From an uncultured Prevotellaceae bacterium (GTDB taxonomy: Bacteria; Bacteroidota; Bacteroidia; Bacteroidales; Bacteroidaceae): a DNA stretch of 64,000 bases. A model generated the notes under the pieces. The model made no database searches, was not told the DNA's origin, and saw only the letters and a program-made list of their open reading frames with translations. A program made the position numbers and the translations under genes. Positions 18,705-28,301 of the stretch are shown in pieces (the stretch's first letter is position 1; the number at the start of each line of letters is the position of its first letter). The stretch lies in NCBI GenBank assembly GCA_900319385.1, contig ONOG01000023.1:1-64000 (forward strand). Direction: 5' to 3'.

Positions 18705-18910
18705 CTGGAAAATTTTGGAAGGGGATAGAGACAGCGAGTGCGTCTATCTGTTTGTATATGCTCGCGGCGTGCAACTATGTACCTGCCACGTTGCGTCGTA
18801 TATACACGCAGCGTGGGTACATAGTTGTTTTGATTCATTCTTCCAAGGTTTTTCCAGAGCCCAGCATTTGATGAGTCAGACAGGTCTCACGCTTTTTTAA
18901 TATCTGGAAA
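18705..18910 (+). promoter_or_regulatory. Structured 5' leader with possible attenuator
   Basis: CTGGAAAATTTTGGAAG (18705-18721) can pair with CTTCCAAGGTTTTTCCAG (18840-18857). It encloses a strong hairpin, CAACTATGTACC (18772-18783) with GGTACATAGTTG (18816-18827), extended by an inner near-perfect CACGTTGCGT/ACGCAGCGTG stem. A small TGAG/CTCA hairpin followed by T6 (18893-18898) comes next, then a second CTGGAAA (18904-18910). That second copy could compete for the 18851-18857 strand. I do not recognise a known riboswitch class. Confidence 0.5.
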
Positions 18911-19143
18911 CTCCATTCCACACTAAATCCAAAAATCTGTCACATTTGGGGACCATGTGACGTCACACGGCAAAAGACACGTGTGTGCGCGTGCGCGTGT
19001 TCCTATATATATATTTATAGTGAGTTGCCATACCCCATCATCGCGCCCTCCGTACCTGCCGTACGAACGACATGTCCGCGAAGAGAATAATATTACTACA
19101 CTTTCCAACGTAAATATTACCACAACTAATAAAAACAAACATT

Positions 19144-22100
19144 ATGCAAAAAATCTCAGAAAAGAAAATGCACAGGTCCTCACGAATGAGGTATCTGTGG
19201 ATTACCCTGCTGATGCTATTGGCAGGTTCCGGCGTCACACTAGCCGGTTTGCTCGATGGAAATGTCGCGAAAGTCGGCAACACCGAGTATGCAACGATTG
19301 AAGAAGCCATCGCAGCATGGGGCCCAGGCAAGACCCTCACGCTGCTGAAAGACGTGACGACCACTTCAACAGTGACCGTTGAAGTGACAAGATCTTCCGG
19401 CAACTGGATTCTTGAACTCGGTGATTATACATGGACAGCAAGTGGTTGTAATGCATTCAATCTCTATGCAACAGGAGGAACGGCTATCGATCAGAACGTA
19501 GGTCTCAAGGTATATGCCAATCAAAATGGTGGTGTTACAGCATCTGGAAAGTATGCATTCCAGTGCACTGATGACGGCGTCAATGTTGGCGATAAGGGAT
19601 ATCGTGCTCGTCTGGACATCTATGGCGGAACTTACAATGCTAATTATGTTATATATTACAAAACATCTGCATATAGTTCTACTCGCAATGGGGCATCGGT
19701 AACTCTGAATAAAAGCGCCGATGGAACAGAGCCCATATTTAACGGAAACTTCGGACTCTCGAAATGCCCTGTTACTGTGAATGCAGGCTATTTCAATGGC
19801 ACAAAATTCACCGTGTACCGTGTTACCTCGACAGTTGATCCCCGACTCTTTGGAGGACATTTCAAAACCTATAGTGCTTTCCCCGTTCCTGGTAACAACA
19901 AGGGTATTTCTTTTGGAAACTATAAGGTATTTGTCAAGTCGGATGCAAGCATCGATGTTATCAATGGTGCTCCCGCTACTTTTGAGGCAAAAGCAACAAA
20001 AACTCTATTGCTCTCTACAAACCAATCTGTAAATTACTCCGACTACGTCTATTATGAAAAGGCTGATGATGCCATCAATAAATACAGTTCCGGAACAATA
20101 GAAATTTTTTTGTCCGAAGGTGTGACCGCCACTGCGAATAAGTCTTTCAGCAGCGGTACTCTGACAATTGACGCTTCTGCCGCAGGTTCAGCCTACACAG
20201 GAACGATTACCTTGGCAGGCAACAATGCAAAATTCATTACCAGGTTCCCCGAAGGAGGTGGACACTATGGCGTAAATGTAAGGCAAGGTCAGTTACACGT
20301 CGAAGAGAGCACAACTGATGGAGTTGTAACTCGTATCTATACCGTGACAAATGCAGTAGCTGAAGCTGACGCTGTTGCTAAGATTGGCAATACGTATTAC
20401 AAAACTATCTTCGATGCCTTCTATGCTGTCGACGGTACTGAAGGAAAAACCATCACACTGCTGAAGGACGTTAGCGACGCAGGCTTTGTGACCAATGGTA
20501 AGGCCGTCAATGGAACAGGAAAAACGGATGTCACATTCGACCTGAACGGACACAGCATTGGTTTCACGAATGCTGGCGTGGGAAAAGACGCTGACTACAC
20601 ACTGACTGTCATCGATAGCGACCCGGATAAAAAAGGCGTTGTAACCAATAGTTTGGCTACGTTTACGACTCTTGCTTTGGAAAACATGATTAATCTCACT
20701 GGCCAGTATGACATGAAGATACAGGCTGGTACATGGCAGTTCGATCCATCAAGCATCTCCTTCAATGGCGAAACTCGTAACCTTGTCGACGAAGGCTACT
20801 ATGCTCGCGACAATGGCAATGGTACATGGACGGTAGGCGAACTTCCTGCCGTTGCCAAGATTGGCGATGTCAAATATCGCACACTGGATGCCGCCGTTGC
20901 AGCTGCCAACGAAGGCGACCTCATCGAAGTTCTTATTGCAGACACTTACACATTGCCCAACCTTCCGAAGAATGTAACCGTTCAAGGTAATGTCGAAGGC
21001 GTTGTGTTCAACCACACAGGCAATGGTAATGTTGCAGCTATTCCCAACGGAGCCACCTTCAAGAACGTCTCGTTCAACTTTGGCAACAATAACTACCATG
21101 GTTTCCAGCATGCTGGCACCATCAACATGGAAGGCTGCACGCTGAATGGCAAGTTCTTCTCGTATGCCGACATGAACTTCACGAACTGTGAATTCAAGCA
21201 CGCTGGCGACTACAACATGTGGGTCTATGGCGCTGGCAACGTCGTGTACGACCAGTGTACCTTCACCAACTCTACGACCGGCAAATTGCTTAACCTGTAT
21301 TGCGAAGGCGCAGACCTGACGCACAAAGTCACGGTGAAGGACTGTAAGTTTGTCAACGGCAGTTCGCTGAGCAAGGCAGCCATCAACGTGAAGGCTACCA
21401 GCGGAAGCAATCTCCTACAGTACGAACTCCACCTCGAGGGCAACAACACATTCGAAGGCAACTTCCCGACAGAACAGGGCGAACAGGACAACAAAGATCA
21501 CACCTTCATTCTCAGCCAGTTGGCACAAGTAGACGACCGCACAGCAGACGGTATTGACAACATCACCGTCTGGGAAGGCGAGAAGTTGATCTACCCCGTC
21601 ACTTATGTCGCTCAGATTGAAGGAGGCAAGAAGTATGCAACCCTGACCGAAGCACTCGCCGCTGCCACCGACGGACAGACCGTGAAATTGCTCGCTGACA
21701 TCGATGGAACAAAAGAAGACATGTCGGGCGGCACACGTCAGTTTGTCATCAGCAAGAGCATCACTCTCGACGGCGACGGACACACGGTTACGACAAAGAA
21801 TCGTGGATTCGGTGTCGGCATGAATGCAACAAGTAAGATTGGCGTCACCTTCAAGAACGTTATCATCTTGAACACAACTTCAGGTGCTCGCTGCATTGAC
21901 ACGCGTGGAAACATCAATTCGCTTACACTCGATGGCGTTACCCTGAACACAAATGGTGCTTCGGGAACAACTCAACCCCTGACCATCGGTGGCAATCAGG
22001 CCGACGCTGCAACCATCAACATCACCAACAGCACCATTCAGACAAATGACGATGCCACGGCCTACTATGCCATCATTACCTTCAACCCCGTCAACATGAC

Positions 22101-25100
22101 CATTGAGGGTTCAACCATCAAGGGCTGGGCAAACATATACGCCAAAGGCGTAGATGGTTCAGCTGGCTCTGCTGGTTCTGTCTTCACCATCAACAACAGC
22201 ACGCTGGTTTCCAGCAATGCTTATTCTGGTGTTAGCAACGCCTTCGCAGCCTTCATGGTTGAGGACAACAACGTGACTGTCAATGTCACGAACTCGGATG
22301 TCACGATCGAGAATACGGGTGACCAAATCCAAGCCATCGGTGGTGCCAAGGCTAATCTCGAAAATGTCAACGTAAACCTCGGCGAAGGAAACAAAGTGAA
22401 ATTTGTTGAGCCTGGCACTTATGCCATGGACCTCAATTCCGCCCATGTCATCGTCTCTGGCGGTATCTTCAGTGAGTCTGTTCCAGAAGAGAATTGCGCA
22501 GAGGGCATGATTCCGACGGACAACACCGACGAGGCCACAAAGGCTGAATATCCTTACGCGGTCAAGGTGGGAGCTTACGTTGCTCAGTACGCCGGCAATA
22601 AGTACGAGACTCTCCAGGCTGCCCTCGATGCTGCTGAAGCAGTGGACGACAAGAACATGGTCATCGACCTGCTGGCCGACGCCACGCTCGACATCACAGC
22701 CTGGAGCGGAACCACGAATGCTCTTTCAATCGGAACTGAGAACACCGAATCGATTACCATCAATGGTAACAACCACAAGCTCACCTTCAACCAGAAGAAC
22801 AGCGACTGGAACAACGTCGCTACGATGAACGATGCACAGACGAAACTCATCCTCAATGACATGGCCATCACCAACAGTGGCCACAACAATGGCCCGTGGA
22901 ACCGTCATGACATCAATTTCAGCTGCGATGTTACCCTCAACAACGTGACGTCGGACAAGGCACTTGCCTTCAAGAACAGCGCTACGCTGAATGATGTTAC
23001 AATCACCGACCAGCCCGGCAGTGTCTATGGCATCTGGATTTCGCCGAGAGTGGAAGGCCAGACCGTCAACATCAATGGTCTGAACCTGACTGCGGAGCGT
23101 GGCATCAAGATTGACGACCAGTATGTAGCAAGAGACGGATCTACTGTCCAACTTGCAACGCTGAACATCCAGAACGCGACGTTCAACACTACGAAGAAGG
23201 CTGCCATCCTCGTCAAGTCTGCTGGTGGTGCAGTCATCAACGCCGGCGAAGGTATCGACATCAGCAATGCCAAAGCCGATGGTCAGAACCTCGTCTGGGT
23301 GGACGAAGCCAGTGCTACAGAATACTACAAGGTGACCACCAACGGTGCTACTATGAAGCCCGAATCGAAGGAAGAAGACTACGTGGCCAGCCTGCGTCAC
23401 GGCGACCAGATCCGTGGTTACTACAAGACGTTTGCAGCCGCTTACGCTTCGAGCGACTATCAGACGGGTGACTTCTACCAACTGCACAAGACAACGACCG
23501 AATCTGTTTCTGTCGATAAGGAACTGACCATCATCAAGAACGGCTACACCGCTGACAACGTGACTGCCGCAGCAGGCTTCCAGCGTGAAGAGACGCTGAA
23601 GAAGATTGTCATCAGCCCTGCCGTGATTGAGAATCCGGCTACGATTGCCGATGGTTACTACCGCATCAAGAACCTCGGAAACGGCAACTATGTCAACGTG
23701 CTGGGTCGCCGCACGGCTACCGTCAACACGTCGGAGGCTGACACCAAGGCGCTCGCCGGCACCGTAATCAAGGTGAACGCACCCGACGGAAAGGTGGAGA
23801 CCCTGCGCTCGCAGGCCGTCGATATTCCTCACTATGCAGAGCGTGCCATGACATACGTTCCTGAGTTCGTCGAAATGGTCGTCCAGAAACTCGGCGTTGA
23901 AGGTAGCGGTGAGGTGCTCGGTACGACGGGCGTCGATGCCATCATGCAGAAGTTCAACGAAAGTTTCGACTACCATCTCCATACGGAAGTGGCTGGCGAG
24001 GGTGCTGTCCGCATCTACGGCAAGACGCCGCGCATGAAGCCCGTGGTCGAATTCTACGAAGAGAACAAGGACAAGGTGGATGCCAAACTGCCGCAACTGG
24101 AACAGGCCGTCAACACTGCCATCGACAAGGTGGTTGACAAGATGGGCCGTGGCGAAAGCCTGCGCAACTCCTTCAGCCTGCATCAGGTTTGGGAACGCAT
24201 GGGCAAGACCCTGACCGAACCGAACGACGAAGCATCGAAGGTGAAGTTCCTGCAGGAAGTGCTCATGGACGAGGCCTATGTCTGGGACTTCGGCTACCAG
24301 GCCGTCATGATCTACGTAGAGAAGGTGGAAAACAGTTCCTTCTTCAACGAAATGCCCGCCGAACTGAAGAAGTACTGGAACCTGGCCAAGCAGACACGTC
24401 CCGGCTTCAAGTACTACATCGTACAGAAGGACGGCAAGATGGACATCATCAGCGAAGGCAACATCGACATCCTCAACGACAACGCCCGCACGAAGTGGGT
24501 ACTGGAGGAGGCTGAGAACTTCGACATCGACTTTGCTGTCACCAACTCGAACGGCGAATCGTTTGCCACGATCTACACCGACTTCGGCTACGAACTGCCC
24601 AGCGGAGTGACTGCCCTCAAGGTGACGGGCATCGATGCCAATGGCATGGCCCAGACCGAGGAAATCGGACAGTATGTCGCTGCCCAGACTCCCGTTCTGC
24701 TCAAATCGACCACCGGCAGCGGCACGAAGACGCTGACGATCGGCAACTTTGGCACCAGCGTGAGCGGCAACCTGCTCCACGGCGCCGACTGGGTCATCAA
24801 CGAATATGACATCACCAGCAGTTCGGTGGCAAGCCTGTTTACATTCGTTGCTATGGCAAGTCCGTCGGTTGCTGACAAGTACGACTACCTGACGAGTCTG
24901 AATTCCGGCACCGTCGGCAACAAGTATTTCTTCCCCGTCACTCTTGACCAACTGAGCACGGCTTATAAGGCTAAGACTGGCAACGAGATGAACGAAACGC
25001 CCGTCCACTATCTGGGCGTGGCTGAAGACGGCAAGGTCGCCTTCGTACGCTCTTGGGAAACCATCGCAGCCAATGCCGTTTACATGTTCGACGAGACGGT

Positions 25101-26874
25101 CGAGAACATCTACCTCGACAAGCCTGAATTCCCCGCCGACATCGCCGAAGGATACTACCGCATCAAGAACCTCGGAAACGACAGTTACGTCAATGTCCGT
25201 GGCCGCAAGACCGCTACGGTGAACGCTTCGGAGGCCGACACAGAGACGCTTGCCGGAACCGTGCTGAAGGTGAAGGCCACAGACGGCGTCGTCGAAATCC
25301 TGCGTTCGCAGGCCGTCGATCTGCCCCGCTACGCACAGCGTGCCATGAGCTACGTGCCCGACGTGGTCGAACTCGTGGTCAGCAAACTCGGCGTTGAAGG
25401 CAGCGGTGAGATACTCGGTACGACAGGAGTCGATGCCATCATGCAGAAGTTCAACGAAAGCTTCGACGCCAACCTCCACGTTGAATACCTCAACGCAGAG
25501 AACACCGACGAACTGCGCATCTACGGCAAGACACCGAGCATGAAGCCCGTGGTTGAGTTCTATCAGGAGAACAAGGCAAACGTCGATTACAAACTGCCTC
25601 AGCTCGAAAGTGCCATCAACGAAGCCATCGCCAAGGTGGTCAACAAGGCCGGTATGGGAACGTCGCTGCTCAACTCGTTCAATCTCGAAACCATCTGGGA
25701 GCGCATGGGCAGCACACTGACACGTCCAGCCGACGACGCCACGAAAGTGCAGTTCCTGAAGGAAGTACTGGCCAACGAAACCAACGTCTGGAACTTCGCC
25801 TACCAGACCGCTACCTTCTATATGGAGAAGGTGGAAGGCAGCTCGTACTTCAATCAGATTCCCGAGGAATACAAGAAGTACTGGAACCTGGCCAAGCAAG
25901 TACGCCCGAACTTCAAGTACTACATTGTGCAGAAGGACGGCAAGATGGACTTCATCAGCGAAGGCAACATCGACCTCATCAGCGAGAATGCCCGCACGAA
26001 GTGGGTGGTTGAACCAGTCACAGAGTTCACGGTGAATGTTCCTGAGACGAACTCCCGCCTGGTGGGTAAGGACAAGAAGGAATACTACACCACCCTCTAC
26101 ACCGACTTCGGCTATCAACTGCCTGAGGGTGTGACAGCGCTCAAAGTCACCGAGATTAAGGACGTACAGGAACTGGGCCTCGCCGTGACCGAGGAAATCG
26201 GACGCGAAGTGGCAGCGCAGACGCCTGTGCTCATCAAGTCGGAAACTGCTGGCGACATCACGCTGACCATCGGCGACAACTACGGTTCGAAGGTGACAGA
26301 CAACCTGCTCCATGGTGCAGACTGGCTGATCAACGAATACGAAATCAACACGCCGGCGCTCGAAGGCCTGTTCGACCTGTTCAAAGAGAAGATCAGTGCC
26401 TCGACGGCTGACAAGTATGAGTACCTGCTCCGCCGCAACTCCGGAACGGTGAACAACAAGTACTTCTTCCCGCTGAGTTCGGATGATATCATCAAGGCCT
26501 ACAGTGCTAAGAGTGGCAGCAATGAAACGCCCATCCGCATGCTGGGCAAGAACGGTAAGTTCCTGGCATTCCACGACTCTTGGGACGACCTGCCCTCGAA
26601 CGCTGTCTTCCTCTTCAGCGAGGACTACAAGCCCGTCTTCCTCTATCTGATTGGCGACGTTGACCGCGACGGCGACATCGACATCGACGACGTGAATGCT
26701 ACGATTGACATCGTCCTCGGTCGCGACAAGCCGGAGAACAACTACGACTATGAGGCTGCCGACGTGGATGAAGCATACGAGGATATTGACATCAATGATA
26801 CCAACACGTTGATTGACCTCGTTCTTCATCGCATCTCACTGAAATCCCTCATCGAAAAAATTCTCGCACAATGA
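19144..26874 (+). CDS. Giant secreted repeat protein with C-terminal dockerin
   Basis: A 2576-aa surface or secreted protein of unknown function. The signal peptide is at about residues 15-36 (WITLLMLLAGSGVTLAG). Five copies of a VAKIGNxxYxTLxEAxAAxxxGxTIxLLxDV motif, near residues 40, 410, 570, 822 and 1146, each open a beta-helix-like section rich in Thr, Asn and Gly. Two tandem modules of ~498 aa follow (from about 1501 and 2000). Each starts GYYRIKNLGN and contains KYYIVQKDGKMD(I/F)ISEGNID and a YTDFGY(E/Q)LP...PVL(L/I)KS segment. The end (2504-2564) is a dockerin-like pair of Ca-binding helices, GDVDRDGDIDIDDVNATID. No T9SS tail is present. Its stop overlaps the next ATG by 4 nt. The family resembles Bacteroidales adhesin-like proteins, and the function is inferred only from architecture. 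Confidence 0.85.
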   Translation: MQKISEKKMHRSSRMRYLWITLLMLLAGSGVTLAGLLDGNVAKVGNTEYATIEEAIAAWGPGKTLTLLKDVTTTSTVTVEVTRSSGNWILELGDYTWTASGCNAFNLYATGGTAIDQNVGLKVYANQNGGVTASGKYAFQCTDDGVNVGDKGYRARLDIYGGTYNANYVIYYKTSAYSSTRNGASVTLNKSADGTEPIFNGNFGLSKCPVTVNAGYFNGTKFTVYRVTSTVDPRLFGGHFKTYSAFPVPGNNKGISFGNYKVFVKSDASIDVINGAPATFEAKATKTLLLSTNQSVNYSDYVYYEKADDAINKYSSGTIEIFLSEGVTATANKSFSSGTLTIDASAAGSAYTGTITLAGNNAKFITRFPEGGGHYGVNVRQGQLHVEESTTDGVVTRIYTVTNAVAEADAVAKIGNTYYKTIFDAFYAVDGTEGKTITLLKDVSDAGFVTNGKAVNGTGKTDVTFDLNGHSIGFTNAGVGKDADYTLTVIDSDPDKKGVVTNSLATFTTLALENMINLTGQYDMKIQAGTWQFDPSSISFNGETRNLVDEGYYARDNGNGTWTVGELPAVAKIGDVKYRTLDAAVAAANEGDLIEVLIADTYTLPNLPKNVTVQGNVEGVVFNHTGNGNVAAIPNGATFKNVSFNFGNNNYHGFQHAGTINMEGCTLNGKFFSYADMNFTNCEFKHAGDYNMWVYGAGNVVYDQCTFTNSTTGKLLNLYCEGADLTHKVTVKDCKFVNGSSLSKAAINVKATSGSNLLQYELHLEGNNTFEGNFPTEQGEQDNKDHTFILSQLAQVDDRTADGIDNITVWEGEKLIYPVTYVAQIEGGKKYATLTEALAAATDGQTVKLLADIDGTKEDMSGGTRQFVISKSITLDGDGHTVTTKNRGFGVGMNATSKIGVTFKNVIILNTTSGARCIDTRGNINSLTLDGVTLNTNGASGTTQPLTIGGNQADAATINITNSTIQTNDDATAYYAIITFNPVNMTIEGSTIKGWANIYAKGVDGSAGSAGSVFTINNSTLVSSNAYSGVSNAFAAFMVEDNNVTVNVTNSDVTIENTGDQIQAIGGAKANLENVNVNLGEGNKVKFVEPGTYAMDLNSAHVIVSGGIFSESVPEENCAEGMIPTDNTDEATKAEYPYAVKVGAYVAQYAGNKYETLQAALDAAEAVDDKNMVIDLLADATLDITAWSGTTNALSIGTENTESITINGNNHKLTFNQKNSDWNNVATMNDAQTKLILNDMAITNSGHNNGPWNRHDINFSCDVTLNNVTSDKALAFKNSATLNDVTITDQPGSVYGIWISPRVEGQTVNINGLNLTAERGIKIDDQYVARDGSTVQLATLNIQNATFNTTKKAAILVKSAGGAVINAGEGIDISNAKADGQNLVWVDEASATEYYKVTTNGATMKPESKEEDYVASLRHGDQIRGYYKTFAAAYASSDYQTGDFYQLHKTTTESVSVDKELTIIKNGYTADNVTAAAGFQREETLKKIVISPAVIENPATIADGYYRIKNLGNGNYVNVLGRRTATVNTSEADTKALAGTVIKVNAPDGKVETLRSQAVDIPHYAERAMTYVPEFVEMVVQKLGVEGSGEVLGTTGVDAIMQKFNESFDYHLHTEVAGEGAVRIYGKTPRMKPVVEFYEENKDKVDAKLPQLEQAVNTAIDKVVDKMGRGESLRNSFSLHQVWERMGKTLTEPNDEASKVKFLQEVLMDEAYVWDFGYQAVMIYVEKVENSSFFNEMPAELKKYWNLAKQTRPGFKYYIVQKDGKMDIISEGNIDILNDNARTKWVLEEAENFDIDFAVTNSNGESFATIYTDFGYELPSGVTALKVTGIDANGMAQTEEIGQYVAAQTPVLLKSTTGSGTKTLTIGNFGTSVSGNLLHGADWVINEYDITSSSVASLFTFVAMASPSVADKYDYLTSLNSGTVGNKYFFPVTLDQLSTAYKAKTGNEMNETPVHYLGVAEDGKVAFVRSWETIAANAVYMFDETVENIYLDKPEFPADIAEGYYRIKNLGNDSYVNVRGRKTATVNASEADTETLAGTVLKVKATDGVVEILRSQAVDLPRYAQRAMSYVPDVVELVVSKLGVEGSGEILGTTGVDAIMQKFNESFDANLHVEYLNAENTDELRIYGKTPSMKPVVEFYQENKANVDYKLPQLESAINEAIAKVVNKAGMGTSLLNSFNLETIWERMGSTLTRPADDATKVQFLKEVLANETNVWNFAYQTATFYMEKVEGSSYFNQIPEEYKKYWNLAKQVRPNFKYYIVQKDGKMDFISEGNIDLISENARTKWVVEPVTEFTVNVPETNSRLVGKDKKEYYTTLYTDFGYQLPEGVTALKVTEIKDVQELGLAVTEEIGREVAAQTPVLIKSETAGDITLTIGDNYGSKVTDNLLHGADWLINEYEINTPALEGLFDLFKEKISASTADKYEYLLRRNSGTVNNKYFFPLSSDDIIKAYSAKSGSNETPIRMLGKNGKFLAFHDSWDDLPSNAVFLFSEDYKPVFLYLIGDVDRDGDIDIDDVNATIDIVLGRDKPENNYDYEAADVDEAYEDIDINDTNTLIDLVLHRISLKSLIEKILAQ

Positions 26875-28271
26875 ACCGAATCAAATATATTACTACTATT
26901 CTGACGTTGACGCTGTGTTGCCTTCCTGTGGCAGCACAGCTCAACGGAACAGGCTTCTACCGCTTCCGTAATGCTCAGCATACTGGTGACTACATCAGTA
27001 TGACTAACGACTTGTTCAATTATACGACTTGCATCGGTACTGCTTGTGGTGGTTTGAGGCAGGCCTCCAGTTCTGAAGGACAGGCCAGGGCCATGGAATG
27101 TGTCGGTAAATATTTGCAGACAGATATCCACATGATTCAGGATGCTGAAATTGTGGATGTAGGTTCTATGGTTTATGCTCAGAAGAAAAATACCAATTCC
27201 TCCAACTACGAATACAATTTGATTGGACAGGGTACAAGTTTGCTGACACTGACTTCAGGCACTTATCCAGGAAGTGTTCAACTTCAATTTAATGATCGCT
27301 ATATTACAATCAATAAAGTGAGCGGCTCAGGTGCCAACACGCTGTACACGGCTTCCATCGAACTGAAGTCATCTACTTATGTATTTTTAGTTGGCTACCC
27401 AAGCCTCGGCACTCGCTACCTGGTTGACAACAACGGCACGTTTGCTGTAAACTCCTCGTCTTCCGCACAAAATGCCAAATGGTATATCGAGCCCGTAACG
27501 CATTTCAACGTCACGCCCGAGGTGGAATATGCTGGGAAATACTACACGACGCTGTATGTACCGTTCGCATTCAAGTTGAGTGGAGCCGTGGAGGCTGCCT
27601 ACGTAGTCACCGCCATCGAATCCGATGGGACACTGACCTTGGAAACTGTGGCACTGAAAGGACAGACCGTTCCTGCAGGCACTCCCGTCTTGCTGGAATG
27701 TAGTTCTAACGCCACGGCTGACTGCCAGTTAATCCCAGATGGAACACCCTTGTTCACTGCGCCCGACGCAAGTGTGACAAGCGCTGCTCCCCGTGCATCG
27801 ACAGCGACCAGTTATACGGGCACCAACCTGTTGAAAGGCAACTATTACTGCAATACCGATGGCGCCATGACATTTACAACATCGAGTGGCACCAGTTCGT
27901 TCCAAGCCAATCACTACACAGCTCGTGCTGCCAAACTGAAGGTGGTGGGACTGACGGCTTCCGGCAAGTTGGGCATGGTGGCGGCACCTGCCTCGTGGAC
28001 TGCCATGCCCGCCAACAAGGCGTGGATTGAATACACAGGTACCGCCGAACTGGTATTGCCGTTTGCACCCGCAACCCTGAAAGGGGATGTTGACCGCGAC
28101 GGCGACATCGACATCGACGACGTCAACGCAACCATCGACATCGTCCTCGGACGTGACACTGAAGCCTACAACTACGACATGGAGGCTGCCGATGCTGATG
28201 ACGACGACGACCACGACATCGACGACGTCAATACCATCATCGACATGGTGCTGGGCAGACTTTCAAATTGA
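26871..28271 (+). CDS. Secreted dockerin-containing protein
   Basis: A 466-aa protein with a signal peptide (residues 1-22, ending VAAQ). It begins with GTGFYRFRNAQHTGDYISM and later has KWYIEPVTHFNV...YYTTLYVPFAFKL...PAGTPVLLE, the same order of motifs as one ~498-aa module of the giant protein just upstream, so the two are paralogous in part. The C-terminus (405-466) is a dockerin-like repeat pair, GDVDRDGDIDIDDVNATID then DDHDIDDVNTIID. Its first half is nearly identical at the DNA level to that of the upstream gene, which points to recent duplication or gene conversion. No T9SS sorting tail is present. Translationally coupled to the upstream gene (ATGA overlap). Confidence 0.85.
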   Translation: MNRIKYITTILTLTLCCLPVAAQLNGTGFYRFRNAQHTGDYISMTNDLFNYTTCIGTACGGLRQASSSEGQARAMECVGKYLQTDIHMIQDAEIVDVGSMVYAQKKNTNSSNYEYNLIGQGTSLLTLTSGTYPGSVQLQFNDRYITINKVSGSGANTLYTASIELKSSTYVFLVGYPSLGTRYLVDNNGTFAVNSSSSAQNAKWYIEPVTHFNVTPEVEYAGKYYTTLYVPFAFKLSGAVEAAYVVTAIESDGTLTLETVALKGQTVPAGTPVLLECSSNATADCQLIPDGTPLFTAPDASVTSAAPRASTATSYTGTNLLKGNYYCNTDGAMTFTTSSGTSSFQANHYTARAAKLKVVGLTASGKLGMVAAPASWTAMPANKAWIEYTGTAELVLPFAPATLKGDVDRDGDIDIDDVNATIDIVLGRDTEAYNYDMEAADADDDDDHDIDDVNTIIDMVLGRLSN

Positions 28272-28301
28272 TCATTATAAATCATTAAAAATAATACGAC
28301 A

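Noticed and set aside
18871..18892. TGATGAG in the surface-operon leader as a hammerhead ribozyme core
   Set aside because: The required GAAA and flanking stem complementarity are missing.
18715..18900. 61-aa + frame inside the surface-operon leader as a leader peptide
   Set aside because: It lies over the paired segments, has no ribosome-binding site and no run of regulatory codons. RNA structure is the simpler explanation.
22726..26829. 1367-aa open frame antisense to the giant surface protein
   Set aside because: It mirrors the codon bias of the sense gene, whose codon use rarely produces antisense stops. It lacks motifs, promoter and signal peptide. Shadows of the same origin occur opposite murC/ftsQ, ftsW/murG, DUF3160 and others.
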